From Parasutterella secunda (lineage in GTDB: Bacteria; Pseudomonadota; Gammaproteobacteria; Burkholderiales; Burkholderiaceae_F): a stretch of DNA of 64,000 nt. The stretch spans positions 186,001 through 250,000 of the forward strand of contig NZ_JACJKX010000001.1 in assembly GCF_016901835.1 (NCBI RefSeq). The letters are read 5' to 3'. The notes under the pieces were generated by a model, which saw only the letters and a program-made list of their open reading frames with translations, was not told the DNA's origin and searched no databases. Made by a program: the position numbers and the translations under genes. Positions 18,669-27,554 of the stretch are shown piece by piece; positions within the stretch are counted from its first letter, which is position 1, and each line of letters starts with the position of its first letter.

Positions 18669-19594
18669 TTATCAAAAAAATACTGTCGGTTTTATGTTTG
18701 GGCATTTTGGCTTGCTCGGCTTTTGCTCAAGAATGGCCCAAAGAGCTCAACATCACCTATGTAAAGGCACCTTTTAACATACAGAACATGGTGATGAAAA
18801 AGCACGCCTTACTAGAAAAGGAATTCCAAAAAGAGGGGATCAAAATTAATTGGATTCCTATCAAAGCGGGACTTAATCAAGTACGGGGAATGGCAGCCGG
18901 AGAAATTGACATGGTGGCTGCTATGAATACCAGTACATTATTGATTGCCAATGCTTCTGGCAACAGGATTGTTATCGTCGACGGTGTGGCGCATCCGGAT
19001 GAAACTTTTGCGATTATGGCTAAGCCCGAAATCAAAACGGTAGCCGATTTAAAGGGACATCAAGTCGTCGGTCCGAAAGGGACGGTTTTGCATCATTTAT
19101 TGACTGCATCGCTTGCGCAAGCCGGAATGAATGAACGGGATGTTAAATGGGTTTCGATGAACCTGCCGGCGAGTCTGACGACGTTAATCGGTGGACGAGC
19201 CGATGCGGCATTACTGGCAGCCGGAGGCATTTTGGCTGCGCAAAAAGCCGGCTTCCATGAACTTACCCGTGCCAAAGGTGTGATTGAAACGAATCTGGTA
19301 TTGGCCGCAAGGGCTGATTTTGCTCAGAAATATCCCGCTGTGGTCAAACGAGTGGCAAAAGTTAATCGTGAGGCTTTGCAGTGGGCCATCTCGAATAAGC
19401 AGGAAGCGCTTGCTTTAGGGGCAGCCGAACACAATATTTCGATGGATGATGCTCAAAAACTTTTTGAGTGGTCAAATTTTTATAGCGACCTAAATGAGCG
19501 AGATCGGCACGCTTTGGAAGTTGCTCAAGACTTTTTGCTGCAGCAAAAGATGATGAGCAGACCGATCGATATTGATACGCTTTTTATGCGTTAA
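18665..19594 (+). CDS. Periplasmic solute-binding protein (NMT1/SsuA-like) in the efflux operon
   Basis: 309 residues with a signal peptide ending at about 21 (ACSAFA/Q). The mature protein is a type 2 periplasmic-binding fold like SsuA/TauA and NMT1/THI5 proteins: ITYVKAPFNIQNMVMKK at the start, AGLNQVRGMAAGEIDMVAAMN in the first lobe, and VADLKGHQVVGPKGTVLHHLLTASLAQAG at the hinge. Such proteins usually deliver aliphatic sulfonates or similar anions to an importer. Here it is joined to a MacAB-type exporter by a 4-base overlap, with no importer genes nearby. Whether it loads the exporter, senses a compound or is an accidental passenger is open. Confidence 0.85.
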   Translation: MIIKKILSVLCLGILACSAFAQEWPKELNITYVKAPFNIQNMVMKKHALLEKEFQKEGIKINWIPIKAGLNQVRGMAAGEIDMVAAMNTSTLLIANASGNRIVIVDGVAHPDETFAIMAKPEIKTVADLKGHQVVGPKGTVLHHLLTASLAQAGMNERDVKWVSMNLPASLTTLIGGRADAALLAAGGILAAQKAGFHELTRAKGVIETNLVLAARADFAQKYPAVVKRVAKVNREALQWAISNKQEALALGAAEHNISMDDAQKLFEWSNFYSDLNERDRHALEVAQDFLLQQKMMSRPIDIDTLFMR

Positions 19595-19597
19595 CTA

Positions 19598-19626
19598 AAA
19601 GAGGGGCCCGTTTTGAGTCCCTCTTT
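19598..19626. terminator. Probable bidirectional terminator, efflux operon / pyrE
   Basis: Stem of 8 base pairs (19598-19605 with 19619-19626) lying between two convergent genes. The U-tract is short on both sides, so strength is uncertain. Confidence 0.5.
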
Positions 19627-19643
19627 CAAGCCTTGATACTACT

Positions 19644-20315
19644 TTAGTTTTCGCGGGTTGTTGCGATCAGTCCGCGGCGAGCGGCCCACGTCCACGGGGT
19701 CTTTAACCATTCCATGATCGTGGTCTTTTGCTCTTCATTGATCAACTTCATTTCCAAAGCTTTTTCAACGATACGCTTGAATTCAATCATGCGGTAGGCC
19801 TTCACACCGGCTTCGGCAAACAGTTCACCGGTTTCGGTCATGTCAAAGTTGGTGATGCTCACGCAGTCAGTGACAATTGCGCCTTCCTCACGCAAAGTTT
19901 TGATGGCGTCCAAGCAGGATAAGCCTGTAGAAATGTGGTCTTCAATAATGAGAACCTTTTTGCCCTTGACGCTGCCGCCTTCAATACGGTCTAAGTCACC
20001 GTAGGTCTTGGCACGTTGACGCACGTAAATCGTCGGTACATTCAGACGGTAGGCGAGCGCTGCACTGTGCGTGAGGCCGCCGGCTTCCACGCCGGCAATG
20101 ACGTCATATTCCAACCCCCATTTATCAATGAGCGAAGCCATCGTTTCAATGATGTCGTGCCAGGCATCCGGGTGCGTGATCAACTTACGGTTATCCACGT
20201 AAATCGGTGTGACGAGACCGGACTTCAAGCGCAACGGTTCATCGGTCAGGAAAGCAACCGCGTTCAAGGAGAGCAGGTTTTCAATCAAAATGTTTTCAGC
20301 AAGTTTAGACGGCAT
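19644..20315 (-). CDS. pyrE: Orotate phosphoribosyltransferase
   Basis: Joins orotate and PRPP to orotidine 5-phosphate in de novo UMP synthesis; cytoplasmic. The PRPP loop reads VLIIEDHISTGLS and the flexible catalytic loop KTYGDLDRIEGG follows the AKT pattern of the family; 223 residues is close to the usual 210-230. The PRPP motif has DHIST where most have DVVTT, a mild variation. GAGAGGAG precedes the ATG. It lies 18 bases behind an amidohydrolase gene, and both sit behind a leader-peptide attenuator, the expected control for pyr genes. Confidence 0.9.
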   Translation of the reverse strand: MPSKLAENILIENLLSLNAVAFLTDEPLRLKSGLVTPIYVDNRKLITHPDAWHDIIETMASLIDKWGLEYDVIAGVEAGGLTHSAALAYRLNVPTIYVRQRAKTYGDLDRIEGGSVKGKKVLIIEDHISTGLSCLDAIKTLREEGAIVTDCVSITNFDMTETGELFAEAGVKAYRMIEFKRIVEKALEMKLINEEQKTTIMEWLKTPWTWAARRGLIATTREN

Positions 20316-20333
20316 TTGTTTGTTCTCCTCTCA

Positions 20334-21347
20334 TTATTTCTTGATGGGCAAGGGTTCATACGGTTCGAGCCCTAAAGCCATGCGGCCGTTGCGGGTGGCA
20401 ATTTCAACCAAGTCTTCAAAGTGGTCATAGCGGCAACCCGTGGCCATCAGTGTCAATTCATGCCACATGTCACCGCCGCTCCAGGGTACCATGGCGTCGG
20501 CAACGTTATCCACGCCGATGGCCACACGAACACCGGCCGGCACCAGTTCGTCAACCGGCGTCATGGAGTTGTGCATCGGGCCGATTGCTTCGGTGCGGGG
20601 AGTGTCAATCCAGGCGGTCGGGCAGGCAATCATCATGACACCGGCTTCGCGCATTAATTGATAGAGACGGTCGCGGTATTTCTTGGAGTGCGCGGCGATA
20701 GAAATGCCGTGCACGCCGACCACTCGACCTTGAAGACCGAATTCAATTGTCTTCATGCACATTTGTTCGGTTTCATATTCAACGGCTTGGTTGAATTGGT
20801 CGACGTGAGCGTGCACCATCTTGCCTTTTTCTTTGGCCGTTCCCATGATGATGTTCCAGGCTTCGTCGGCCTTGCCGTAGTCACGTTCGTCGCGTTTGGG
20901 CAACGCACCGATGATGTCTACGAGATCGGCACCGATGTCAAACCACTTGCGGGCTTCCGGATCAATCACGCCCTTTAACGTCTGGTTGGCAAACTTCACC
21001 GTGAGCTGATCCTTGTAGTGTTCGCGAGCCTTAATACCGGCGATGATGGCGCGGTCTTCGCTTTGCGGGTCGATGTCGACGAAAGTGCACAAAGCCGTGA
21101 CGCCCTGGCTGATCATCAGTTCAAACATCATGCTGAAGCGGGCATAAAAGTCTTCAACTGTAGATTCCCTCTTGAGGCGGTCCAAAGCGTCCCACTTTTG
21201 TTGCAGAGTGCAGGTGCGGCGCATTTCCATAATCTCGGGACTCAAAGTAAAGGAGCGGTCAGCGTGAGCGTGGGTGTTGACCCAACCGCCGTTGGCTTTG
21301 ATCATCGGCTCCAGCATGGCGCGGACAGTATTCGGAATTACGGTCAT
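20334..21347 (-). CDS. Cytosine-deaminase-like amidohydrolase
   Basis: 337-residue metal-dependent hydrolase. The N-terminal metal motif NTHAHAD (HxH) is followed by a lysine-less core, HAHVDQ, GVHGISIAAHSKKYRDRL and the distal aspartate in VAIGVDNVAD. The layout from 205 on matches CodA-type cytosine deaminases and other TRZ/ATZ-like deaminases. The protein is shorter than CodA (about 425) because the flanking composite beta-domain is nearly absent. It is first in an operon with pyrE behind a pyr-type attenuator, so a pyrimidine-related substrate is likely. Dihydroorotase is less likely because the PyrC HLR motif is missing. The exact reaction is unknown. Confidence 0.8.
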   Translation of the reverse strand: MTVIPNTVRAMLEPMIKANGGWVNTHAHADRSFTLSPEIMEMRRTCTLQQKWDALDRLKRESTVEDFYARFSMMFELMISQGVTALCTFVDIDPQSEDRAIIAGIKAREHYKDQLTVKFANQTLKGVIDPEARKWFDIGADLVDIIGALPKRDERDYGKADEAWNIIMGTAKEKGKMVHAHVDQFNQAVEYETEQMCMKTIEFGLQGRVVGVHGISIAAHSKKYRDRLYQLMREAGVMMIACPTAWIDTPRTEAIGPMHNSMTPVDELVPAGVRVAIGVDNVADAMVPWSGGDMWHELTLMATGCRYDHFEDLVEIATRNGRMALGLEPYEPLPIKK

Positions 21348-21381
21348 TGCTCTTCTCTCTATTGCAGTTCAAACAAACAAA

Positions 21382-21419
21382 CTAAAAAAAACGGCAATCC
21401 CTAAAAAAGGATTGCCGTT
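21382..21419 (-). terminator. Attenuator terminator before the amidohydrolase-pyrE operon
   Basis: An 11-base-pair stem (21390-21400 with 21409-21419) and 8-base loop are followed on the minus strand by eight T (21384-21391). It stands 34 bases before the first structural gene, so transcription must read through it. GTTTTTC lies immediately 5' of the stem. Confidence 0.88.
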
Positions 21420-21496
21420 AGAAAAACACTCCCCCCTCGTGCCAAGGGCTTGGCTCGACCAATTCGGTTTCGATAGTGAGAGGGGTGAAAAATCAT
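21401..21496 (-). CDS. Leader peptide of the pyr attenuator
   Basis: 31-codon frame too short for usual gene calling. It starts at ATG 21496 (or GTG 21502, two codons earlier, which has AAGG five bases upstream), begins MIFHPSHYR, runs through the U-rich tract (codons for VFL) and stops with TAG inside the loop of the terminator hairpin. This is the geometry of the E. coli pyrBI leader. A ribosome close behind a polymerase that pauses at U residues when UTP is low would cover the hairpin and allow read-through. No function of the peptide itself is implied. Confidence 0.6.
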   Translation of the reverse strand: MIFHPSHYRNRIGRAKPLARGGSVFLTAILF

Positions 21497-21512
21497 TTGC
21501 ACACTAACCTTA

Positions 21513-21536
21513 CGGGTTAAATACACAATTAACCCG
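21513..21536. promoter_or_regulatory. Inverted repeat at the 5' end of the pyr leader
   Basis: Perfect 8-base arms CGGGTTAA/TTAACCCG with an 8-base loop, 10 bases before the leader peptide GTG. It could be an RNA hairpin near the ribosome site or an operator. Confidence 0.55.
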
Positions 21537-21562
21537 CCATCATACACTTGCTGACGATTAAA

Positions 21563-21591
21563 AATCTAGGCTAAACTTCAAAAAATTTCAA
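21563..21591 (-). promoter_or_regulatory. Predicted promoter of the pyr leader operon
   Basis: TTGAAA (21586-21591) and TAGATT (21563-21568) on the minus strand, separated by exactly 17 bases. The start site would be about 25 bases before the inverted repeat of the leader. Confidence 0.5.
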
Positions 21592-21622
21592 TAATTATTA
21601 AAAATCTTTTATAAACAATAGG

Positions 21623-22345
21623 TTACTGTTTTTTATGATCATTGGTGAGACGATAATGCAAATGCACCATACCGAAGGCCATCGTTTTAGCGTCAATCAA
21701 TTCCAGATGACTCTTTTGAGCAGGCAAGGGATTATCGCCTTGGTATCCGATAATACTGGGGGAGGAGTGTGCACCGTCCAAACCCGGATAAATCAGTACG
21801 CTGAGCTCATCAATTAAGCCGGCTTCCAGAAAAGCACCGTTGATAATGCCGCCGCCTTCGAGCAAAAGTGTTTTAACAGAGAACAGCTCTTCGATACTCT
21901 TGAGTGCTTTTTGGAAGCGATTTTGCTTACTCTCACCTTCAAAAACATAAGACACACCGATTTGTCTGAGCTCAGACAAGTATTCATCGGACACGTTTTC
22001 GGACAAAACGCTCACGATATGTTCGCCTGTTTGCAGGTGATCAGATGAGTAGTGCAGTTTGCCCTTGGGATCAAAAACAACGGCAATGAGTCGATCGGCC
22101 TGATGGCCTTTAAAACATGTTTTGTTGTTTTGGTTATCGGTCGGAGCCGGGGCACTTTCGGTTACGCCGCAATCGTACTCAGCCATGGTTGTACGTCCGA
22201 TCATCCAGCCTTGTGCTTGAAAAGACGAGGCAACCGATTCATAGACTTCTGAGATGTTAATGGATCGAGTCGGACTGCTCCAGCGTTGACTCACCAAACG
22301 GCCGTCAACCGATGAAATCATGTGGCAGACAATGCGAACGGACAT
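21623..22345 (-). CDS. RibD C-terminal-domain (dihydrofolate-reductase-like) oxidoreductase
   Basis: 240-residue single-domain protein of the RibD_C/DHFR-like fold, cytoplasmic and presumably NADPH-dependent. It starts with VRIVCHMISSVDGRL, which matches the strand-loop SLDGR of the family, and has LLLEGGGIINGAFLEAGLIDEL, the family's conserved nucleotide-binding helix. True RibD has an additional N-terminal deaminase domain that is absent here, so participation in riboflavin synthesis is not assured. The start at 22345 is preceded by GGAGAG. No operon partner is visible; ssb lies behind its own terminator upstream. Confidence 0.82.
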   Translation of the reverse strand: MSVRIVCHMISSVDGRLVSQRWSSPTRSINISEVYESVASSFQAQGWMIGRTTMAEYDCGVTESAPAPTDNQNNKTCFKGHQADRLIAVVFDPKGKLHYSSDHLQTGEHIVSVLSENVSDEYLSELRQIGVSYVFEGESKQNRFQKALKSIEELFSVKTLLLEGGGIINGAFLEAGLIDELSVLIYPGLDGAHSSPSIIGYQGDNPLPAQKSHLELIDAKTMAFGMVHLHYRLTNDHKKQ

Positions 22346-22435
22346 AAGACTCTCCAAGTTTAAATTCAGATTTAGTCTAACTCAGAGCGGAGAGCAGGAG
22401 AAGTCAGAAAGTCTCAACTTTTTGCCGAAAGCTTC

Positions 22436-22465
22436 AAAAAAACAAAGGCCCGCGATCGGCGAGCC
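22436..22465 (-). terminator. Intrinsic terminator of ssb
   Basis: Stem of 7 pairs including one G-U (22447-22453 with 22459-22465), followed on the minus strand by TTTGTTTTTTT. Confidence 0.85.
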
Positions 22466-22491
22466 ATTGTTGCTGAAAATGATCTAAAAAA

Positions 22492-22995
22492 TCAGAACGG
22501 AATATCTTCGTCGAGATTATCTAAACCGTTAACAGGAGCCGGAACCGGTTCAGGTTGACGGGGTTGTTGATAGGTCGCTGCCGGAGCGTGTTCGGTGTGA
22601 ACCGGTGCGGGACGGCGCGGAGCAGACTCAAAACCGCCGGCCGGAGCGCCTTCAGAGCGTTCGCGGCTACCTAACATCTGCATCGTTTCAGCAATGATTT
22701 CCGTGGAGTAGCGATCTTGTCCATCAGGACCTTGCCACTTACGGGTACGCAAGCGGCCTTCAATATAAACCGGACGGCCTTTACGGAGGTACTCGGCGGC
22801 AATTTCAGCCTGGCGGCCGAAGAAGACCACACGGTGCCATTCCGTTTCTTCCTGCGGTTGACCGTTGGAGTCTTTGTAACGACGGGAGGTAGCAACCGTG
22901 ATCGTCGTGATGGCTGTACCGCCTTCTGCGGTGTAACGCGTATCAGGATCACGACCCAAATTACCAATAATAATGACTTTATTTACCGAAGCCAT
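22492..22995 (-). CDS. ssb: Single-stranded DNA-binding protein
   Basis: 167 residues. The OB-fold (1-110) begins [21 protein letters not shown] and includes [14 protein letters not shown] and [16 protein letters not shown] proline/glutamine-rich linker leads to the acidic tail DEDIPF, which recruits replication and repair partners. Binds and protects single-stranded DNA as a tetramer. GGAAG is upstream of the ATG, and a strong terminator follows, so it is monocistronic. It is divergent from larA. Confidence 0.97.
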   Translation of the reverse strand: MASVNKVIIIGNLGRDPDTRYTAEGGTAITTITVATSRRYKDSNGQPQEETEWHRVVFFGRQAEIAAEYLRKGRPVYIEGRLRTRKWQGPDGQDRYSTEIIAETMQMLGSRERSEGAPAGGFESAPRRPAPVHTEHAPAATYQQPRQPEPVPAPVNGLDNLDEDIPF

Positions 22996-23318
22996 AATCG
23001 TTCACTTCCAAAATTAACAACGCCGGGAAATTGCCGGCATTAAAACACATCACACACCCAAAGGCTTCAAAGTGAGAGGACTCACCCGTTCGCATTCGAG
23101 ACACTTGGTGAGCATATTATTCAAAAATACGCTAAACGCTAATTGTGTAGAAACTTTGAAAAAATGTCCATATCGGAGCAGGAGTTTTTTGGACGGCGAG
23201 AGAGAAAATCAAAAGTTTTTTCAATATTTGCAAATGCTTTTGCAAAATTTCTCCACTAAACAAATTTGTTTTTTCCTAGAATGAAATTATTAAGCCTGAA
23301 ATTTTCTGAGGGGGCAAT
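22996..23318. promoter_or_regulatory. Divergent ssb / larA intergenic region
   Basis: 323 bases without a gene. Near ssb there is a small GCCGG/CCGGC hairpin (about 23032). Near larA there is an AT-rich stretch with TTTGCAAA repeats (23226-23247), a perfect 14-base palindrome AAACAAATTTGTTT (23258-23271) and TAGAAT (23276-23281) as a -10 candidate. GAGGGGG stands 6 bases before the larA ATG. No RNA gene is recognised. Confidence 0.5.
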
Positions 23319-24596
23319 ATGCGCAAATTTGAATTTGCTTACGGCCATGGGAAAAAAGCGTTTGAATTTGATGAAAACGATCTCATCAAAATTATTCGAA
23401 TGAAAGAATTTCCGCCTCTGAAGGATATTAAAAGTTGTGTGTTGGAAGCCATTCGGCACCCGATCGGCTCTCCTGCCCTCTCAGAAATTATCAAACCCGG
23501 TGATACCGTTGCTTTTATCTGTAACGATCCTACACGAGTGGCGAACAGCCATTTATTTATGCCGATCCTCATTGATGAAATGAATCGTCTCGGAGTGCCC
23601 GATGAGAATATGCGAATTGTTTTTTCATTAGGAACGCACAGAGAAATGAGTGAGGAGGAAAGAGTCAAACAGGTCGGCACTGAGGTAGCCCGACGCATCA
23701 GGATGTTCAGCAGCGTCTCCACCCGAAGTGAAGATTTCATGTATTTCGGCGAGACAAGCCGCGGCACACCGGTTTGGATCAATAAATTGTTGTGTGATGT
23801 GGATCATGTCATATTAACCGGGACCATTATTCATCACTATTTTTCGGGTTTCGGAGGAGGCCGGAAAGCCGTGTTACCCGGTTGTGCGGCGATGGAGACC
23901 ATTCGGAAAAATCACAGTTGGATGCTTGATCCCCATTCAGGACTGGGCATATTGGATGGGAATCCCGTCTACGAAGATCAGATTGAGGGGGTTGAACTGT
24001 TTGCCAAAGGCCGTTCGCTCTTTCTGTTTAATGCCGTCGTCAATGCCCAGCACGAATTTTTGAAGATGTTTGCCGGTCACTACATTGAGGCACACAAGGA
24101 GGCTTGTCGGTTTGTCAACGAGGTTTACGGTTGTGAGATTGATCGCGAGGCTGATTTGGTGATTGCCTCTTGCGGCGGTTATCCGAAGGATATCAATGTC
24201 TATCAGATGCAAAAGACAATGGAAAATACGAGCTGCGCAGTGAGAAAGGGCGGCGTGGTCATTTTATTGGCCGAATGCATCGAAGGCTCCGGTTCTGCCA
24301 AATTGGAAGAAACATTCCGACGTTTGAAGACCGCCGAAGAGATTCGTCGAGAGCTCGAGGAAAATTTCCAAATCGGTGCCAATAAGGCTTATGCCATCAC
24401 GCACCCGATCGCTAAGGCGGACTACATTTTGGTGACTCAGTTAGACAAAGAAATGGCAAAAATGATGCATTTTTATGCCGCAACGACTGAAGTTGAGGAA
24501 GCGATTAAATTGGCTAAGCAAAAATTAGGTGATCATCCAAGAACAATTTTGATGCCGGAAGGGTCGCTCACCGTACCGCGTCTTTCAGAATCGTAA
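23319..24596 (+). CDS. larA: LarA-family nickel-pincer (NPN) racemase/epimerase
   Basis: 425 residues, the normal size of lactate racemase. The residues that matter are at almost the same numbers as in Lactobacillus LarA: H107 in GTHRE, H172/H173 in IIHHYFSGFGG, K183 in GGRKAVLPG (the lysine that binds the pincer cofactor) and H199 in RKNHS. It should therefore carry the nickel pincer nucleotide and interconvert the two forms of an alpha-hydroxy acid. LarA homologues include lactate, malate and other racemases, so the substrate is open. The cofactor genes larB, larC and larE are 23 kb away in this window. Followed by its own terminator; a palindrome upstream may be its operator. Confidence 0.9.
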   Translation: MRKFEFAYGHGKKAFEFDENDLIKIIRMKEFPPLKDIKSCVLEAIRHPIGSPALSEIIKPGDTVAFICNDPTRVANSHLFMPILIDEMNRLGVPDENMRIVFSLGTHREMSEEERVKQVGTEVARRIRMFSSVSTRSEDFMYFGETSRGTPVWINKLLCDVDHVILTGTIIHHYFSGFGGGRKAVLPGCAAMETIRKNHSWMLDPHSGLGILDGNPVYEDQIEGVELFAKGRSLFLFNAVVNAQHEFLKMFAGHYIEAHKEACRFVNEVYGCEIDREADLVIASCGGYPKDINVYQMQKTMENTSCAVRKGGVVILLAECIEGSGSAKLEETFRRLKTAEEIRRELEENFQIGANKAYAITHPIAKADYILVTQLDKEMAKMMHFYAATTEVEEAIKLAKQKLGDHPRTILMPEGSLTVPRLSES

Positions 24597-24606
24597 TTTT
24601 GTTCGA

Positions 24607-24630
24607 GCCCGCAGATAAGCGGGCCTTTTT
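24607..24630 (+). terminator. Intrinsic terminator of larA
   Basis: Six-base-pair GC stem (24607-24612 with 24619-24624), 6-base loop, then CTTTTT. Confidence 0.85.
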
Positions 24631-24647
24631 ACGGTTGCACAAAAATT

Positions 24648-24677
24648 TTGTCCTCAGTATGCGCTTGCCTCTACAAT
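24648..24677 (+). promoter_or_regulatory. Predicted uvrA promoter
   Basis: TTGTCC (24648-24653) and TACAAT (24672-24677) with an 18-base spacer, 30 bases before the uvrA ATG. I found no CTGT-N8-ACAG LexA-type box here. Confidence 0.5.
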
Positions 24678-24707
24678 TAAAAGTTAACTTTTTGAGGATA
24701 CTCAAGC

Positions 24708-27554
24708 ATGCGCGGCGAAATTCATATTCGTGGGGCTCGCACCCATAATCTCAAAAATATTGACCTGGATATTCCCAGAGATAAGCTGGTGGTCATCACG
24801 GGTTTATCAGGCTCGGGAAAGAGTTCTTTAGCCTTTGATACCTTGTATGCGGAAGGCCAACGGCGATACGTCGAGAGCCTTTCGGCCTATGCGCGGCAAT
24901 TTCTGGATTTAATGGAAAGACCGGATGTAGATTTGATTGAGGGCTTGTCGCCTGCTATTGCTATTGAACAGAAAGCCGTCAACAGTAATCCTCGCTCCAC
25001 AGTCGGCACCATTACGGAAATCATGGACTATCTGCGCTTAATTTTTGCGCGGGCCGGCACTCCCTACTGTCCCATCCATGGTTTGCCTTTGGAAGTCACA
25101 CCGGTATCGACTATGGTCGATCGGATTTTGCAAGGACCTGAAGAGGCCAAAATCATGGTCTTGGCTCCGGTTGTCAGACAAAAGAAATTGGATTTCGAGC
25201 GATTTTTCCAGGATATGCAAACCCAGGGTTTCATCCGCTTCAAAATTGACGGCGTGCGTTATGAGGCGGACACCCTTCCGCAGTTGGATCCTCGGGAAAG
25301 ACACGATGTGGATGTGGTGGTGGATCGTTTGAAAATTCGAGCGCAGGCGGCCCAACGTTTGGCAGAGAGCCTGGAGACAGCACTGCGTTTAGCTGACGGG
25401 CGAGTCGTGATTGAAAACATGGAAAGCGGCGAGCATCAGGCATTTTCAAGCCACTATTGTTGCCCGGAGTGCGGCTACAGTATTGAGGAGTTGGAGCCCA
25501 GACTTTTTTCCTTTAATAATCCCATGGGCGCTTGTCCGGTCTGCAACGGCATGGGACAGAGCATGGTTTTTACGGAAAACAGTGTGGTATGCCACCCGGA
25601 ATTGTCTTTGAGTTCTGGAGCCATTCACGGCTGGGATCGTCGCAATCTCTACAACTTCGATTTGATAGAAGCCGTGGCCAAGGCCGTCGGCTTTGATGCC
25701 GAAACGCCTTGGAATCAGTTAAAACGCAATGAGCAGGAAGCCGTGCTTTGGGGACTGGGCGATAAAACCATTGAGATGCCCTATCGTAGGGCGGGGGCGG
25801 TGACCTATAAAAAAGAGCCTTTTGAAGGGGTGATTGCCATTTTGAATCGACGTTATGCAGAAACGCAAAACGAGGCGGTTCGGGAAGAGTTAAATCGCTA
25901 TCGGGAATTAAAAGTCTGCGATGCCTGTAAGGGGACGCGCCTTAAAGAAGCCGCTCGGCATGTGTTTATCGGAACGGGAAAACAGAAAAAAGCCATTTAT
26001 GAAATTACGGCAATGCCTCTGTCCGAAGCCCATGACTATTTCAAAAAACTTCGTATTTCGGGCAGCAAATCTGAAGTGGGTAAAAAGTTGGTCAATGCCA
26101 TCGAGCAACGGCTGACCTTTCTTACCGATGTGGGGTTGGGTTATCTCACGCTTGATCGCCGGGCTGATACGCTCTCGGGGGGTGAGGCACAACGCATACG
26201 GTTGGCCAGTCAAATCGGCTCCGGTTTGACCGGCGTGATGTATGTGTTGGATGAACCTTCCATCGGACTGCATCAACGAGACAATGATCGTCTGATTGAA
26301 ACATTGAAACACTTGCGGGATTTGGGTAACTCGGTCATTGTGGTCGAGCATGATGAGGATACGATTCGAGCGGCTGACTTTGTAGTAGATATGGGACCGC
26401 GAGCGGGTGAAAACGGAGGCTATGTTGTGGCTTGCGGCACGCCCGAAGAGATTACAGCCAATCCGAAGTCGCTCACCGGTCTTTATCTGAGCGGAAAGAA
26501 AAACATGTTGCCCGAGGGGAAAGCGAAACGAAAGAGTTCGGGAGTGTTTCGCCTGGTAGGCGCGCGTGGGCACAATCTGAAAAATGTTGATCTGGACATT
26601 CCCGTCGGGCTGATTACGGTCGTGAGCGGTGTTTCGGGCTCCGGTAAATCCACCCTTATCAACGACACTCTTTATCGGGCTCTGGCTCAAAAGCTTTACC
26701 GTGCTGGTGCCGTCCCCGAACCTTTCGATCATCTTGAAGGGCTGGAGCTCTTTGATAAAGTGATCAACGTTGATCAAAGTCCGATCGGTCGCTCTCCGCG
26801 ATCCAATCCTGCAACGTACACGGGGTTATTTACTCCCATTCGGGATCTGTTTGCTCAGACGCCGACAGCCAGAGAGCGCGGCTACGATGCGGGACGATTC
26901 AGTTTCAATGTGAAGGGCGGTCGATGTGAGGCCTGTCAGGGAGACGGTTACATTAAGGTCGAGATGAATTTTTTACCGGATATGTACGTCCCGTGTGAGC
27001 ACTGCCACGGTCAACGCTATAACCGTGAGACGCTGGAAGTTCTCTATAAGGGCTTAAATATTGCGCAGGTGCTCAATCTTACGGTTGAAGAGGCCAGGGA
27101 GATCTTTTCTGCTCACCCGATCATTGCCAGAAAGTTGGATACCCTGATGGATGTGGGACTGGGTTATGTGAAATTGGGTCAGAGTGCGCTGACGCTCTCA
27201 GGAGGCGAGGCGCAACGCATGAAGCTGGCTTTGGAATTATCCCGCAAAGACACTTCCCGAACTCTTTATATCCTCGATGAACCGACAACGGGGTTGCATT
27301 TTGAGGATGTGAAAATGCTCGTTGAGGTCGTGAAAAAACTCAGGGATGCGGGCAACACCGTTATCATCATTGAACATAATCTGGATGTGATTGCTTCGGC
27401 CGATTGGGTGGTTGACATGGGACCGGAAGGGGGAGATGCCGGCGGACAGATTGTGGCTTGCGGCACACCGGCTCAATTGATGAAGAATAAAAAGAGTGTG
27501 ACCGGCGAATATCTCAAAAAGCATTTGCAGGCCATTAAGGAAAGTCAGTCGTGA
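24708..27554 (+). CDS. uvrA: Excinuclease ABC subunit A
   Basis: 948-residue DNA-damage-recognition ATPase of nucleotide excision repair. Two ABC modules are present: Walker [11 protein letters not shown] near 31 and [10 protein letters not shown] near 639, signatures [10 protein letters not shown] near 487 and [10 protein letters not shown] near 828, and Walker [13 protein letters not shown] and [12 protein letters not shown]. Zinc-binding cysteines appear as CCPECGYS...CPVCNGMG (about 250-285) and [10 protein letters not shown]...CEHCHGQRY (about 738-770). Full length. Followed by rfbD with a GTGA overlap, which may couple translation. Confidence 0.98.
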   Translation: MRGEIHIRGARTHNLKNIDLDIPRDKLVVITGLSGSGKSSLAFDTLYAEGQRRYVESLSAYARQFLDLMERPDVDLIEGLSPAIAIEQKAVNSNPRSTVGTITEIMDYLRLIFARAGTPYCPIHGLPLEVTPVSTMVDRILQGPEEAKIMVLAPVVRQKKLDFERFFQDMQTQGFIRFKIDGVRYEADTLPQLDPRERHDVDVVVDRLKIRAQAAQRLAESLETALRLADGRVVIENMESGEHQAFSSHYCCPECGYSIEELEPRLFSFNNPMGACPVCNGMGQSMVFTENSVVCHPELSLSSGAIHGWDRRNLYNFDLIEAVAKAVGFDAETPWNQLKRNEQEAVLWGLGDKTIEMPYRRAGAVTYKKEPFEGVIAILNRRYAETQNEAVREELNRYRELKVCDACKGTRLKEAARHVFIGTGKQKKAIYEITAMPLSEAHDYFKKLRISGSKSEVGKKLVNAIEQRLTFLTDVGLGYLTLDRRADTLSGGEAQRIRLASQIGSGLTGVMYVLDEPSIGLHQRDNDRLIETLKHLRDLGNSVIVVEHDEDTIRAADFVVDMGPRAGENGGYVVACGTPEEITANPKSLTGLYLSGKKNMLPEGKAKRKSSGVFRLVGARGHNLKNVDLDIPVGLITVVSGVSGSGKSTLINDTLYRALAQKLYRAGAVPEPFDHLEGLELFDKVINVDQSPIGRSPRSNPATYTGLFTPIRDLFAQTPTARERGYDAGRFSFNVKGGRCEACQGDGYIKVEMNFLPDMYVPCEHCHGQRYNRETLEVLYKGLNIAQVLNLTVEEAREIFSAHPIIARKLDTLMDVGLGYVKLGQSALTLSGGEAQRMKLALELSRKDTSRTLYILDEPTTGLHFEDVKMLVEVVKKLRDAGNTVIIIEHNLDVIASADWVVDMGPEGGDAGGQIVACGTPAQLMKNKKSVTGEYLKKHLQAIKESQS

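Noticed and set aside
21382-21540. Riboswitch before the amidohydrolase-pyrE operon
   Set aside because: I compared it with purine, preQ1, guanidine/ykkC and related patterns and found none of their conserved bases. The in-frame leader peptide crossing the terminator explains the region better.
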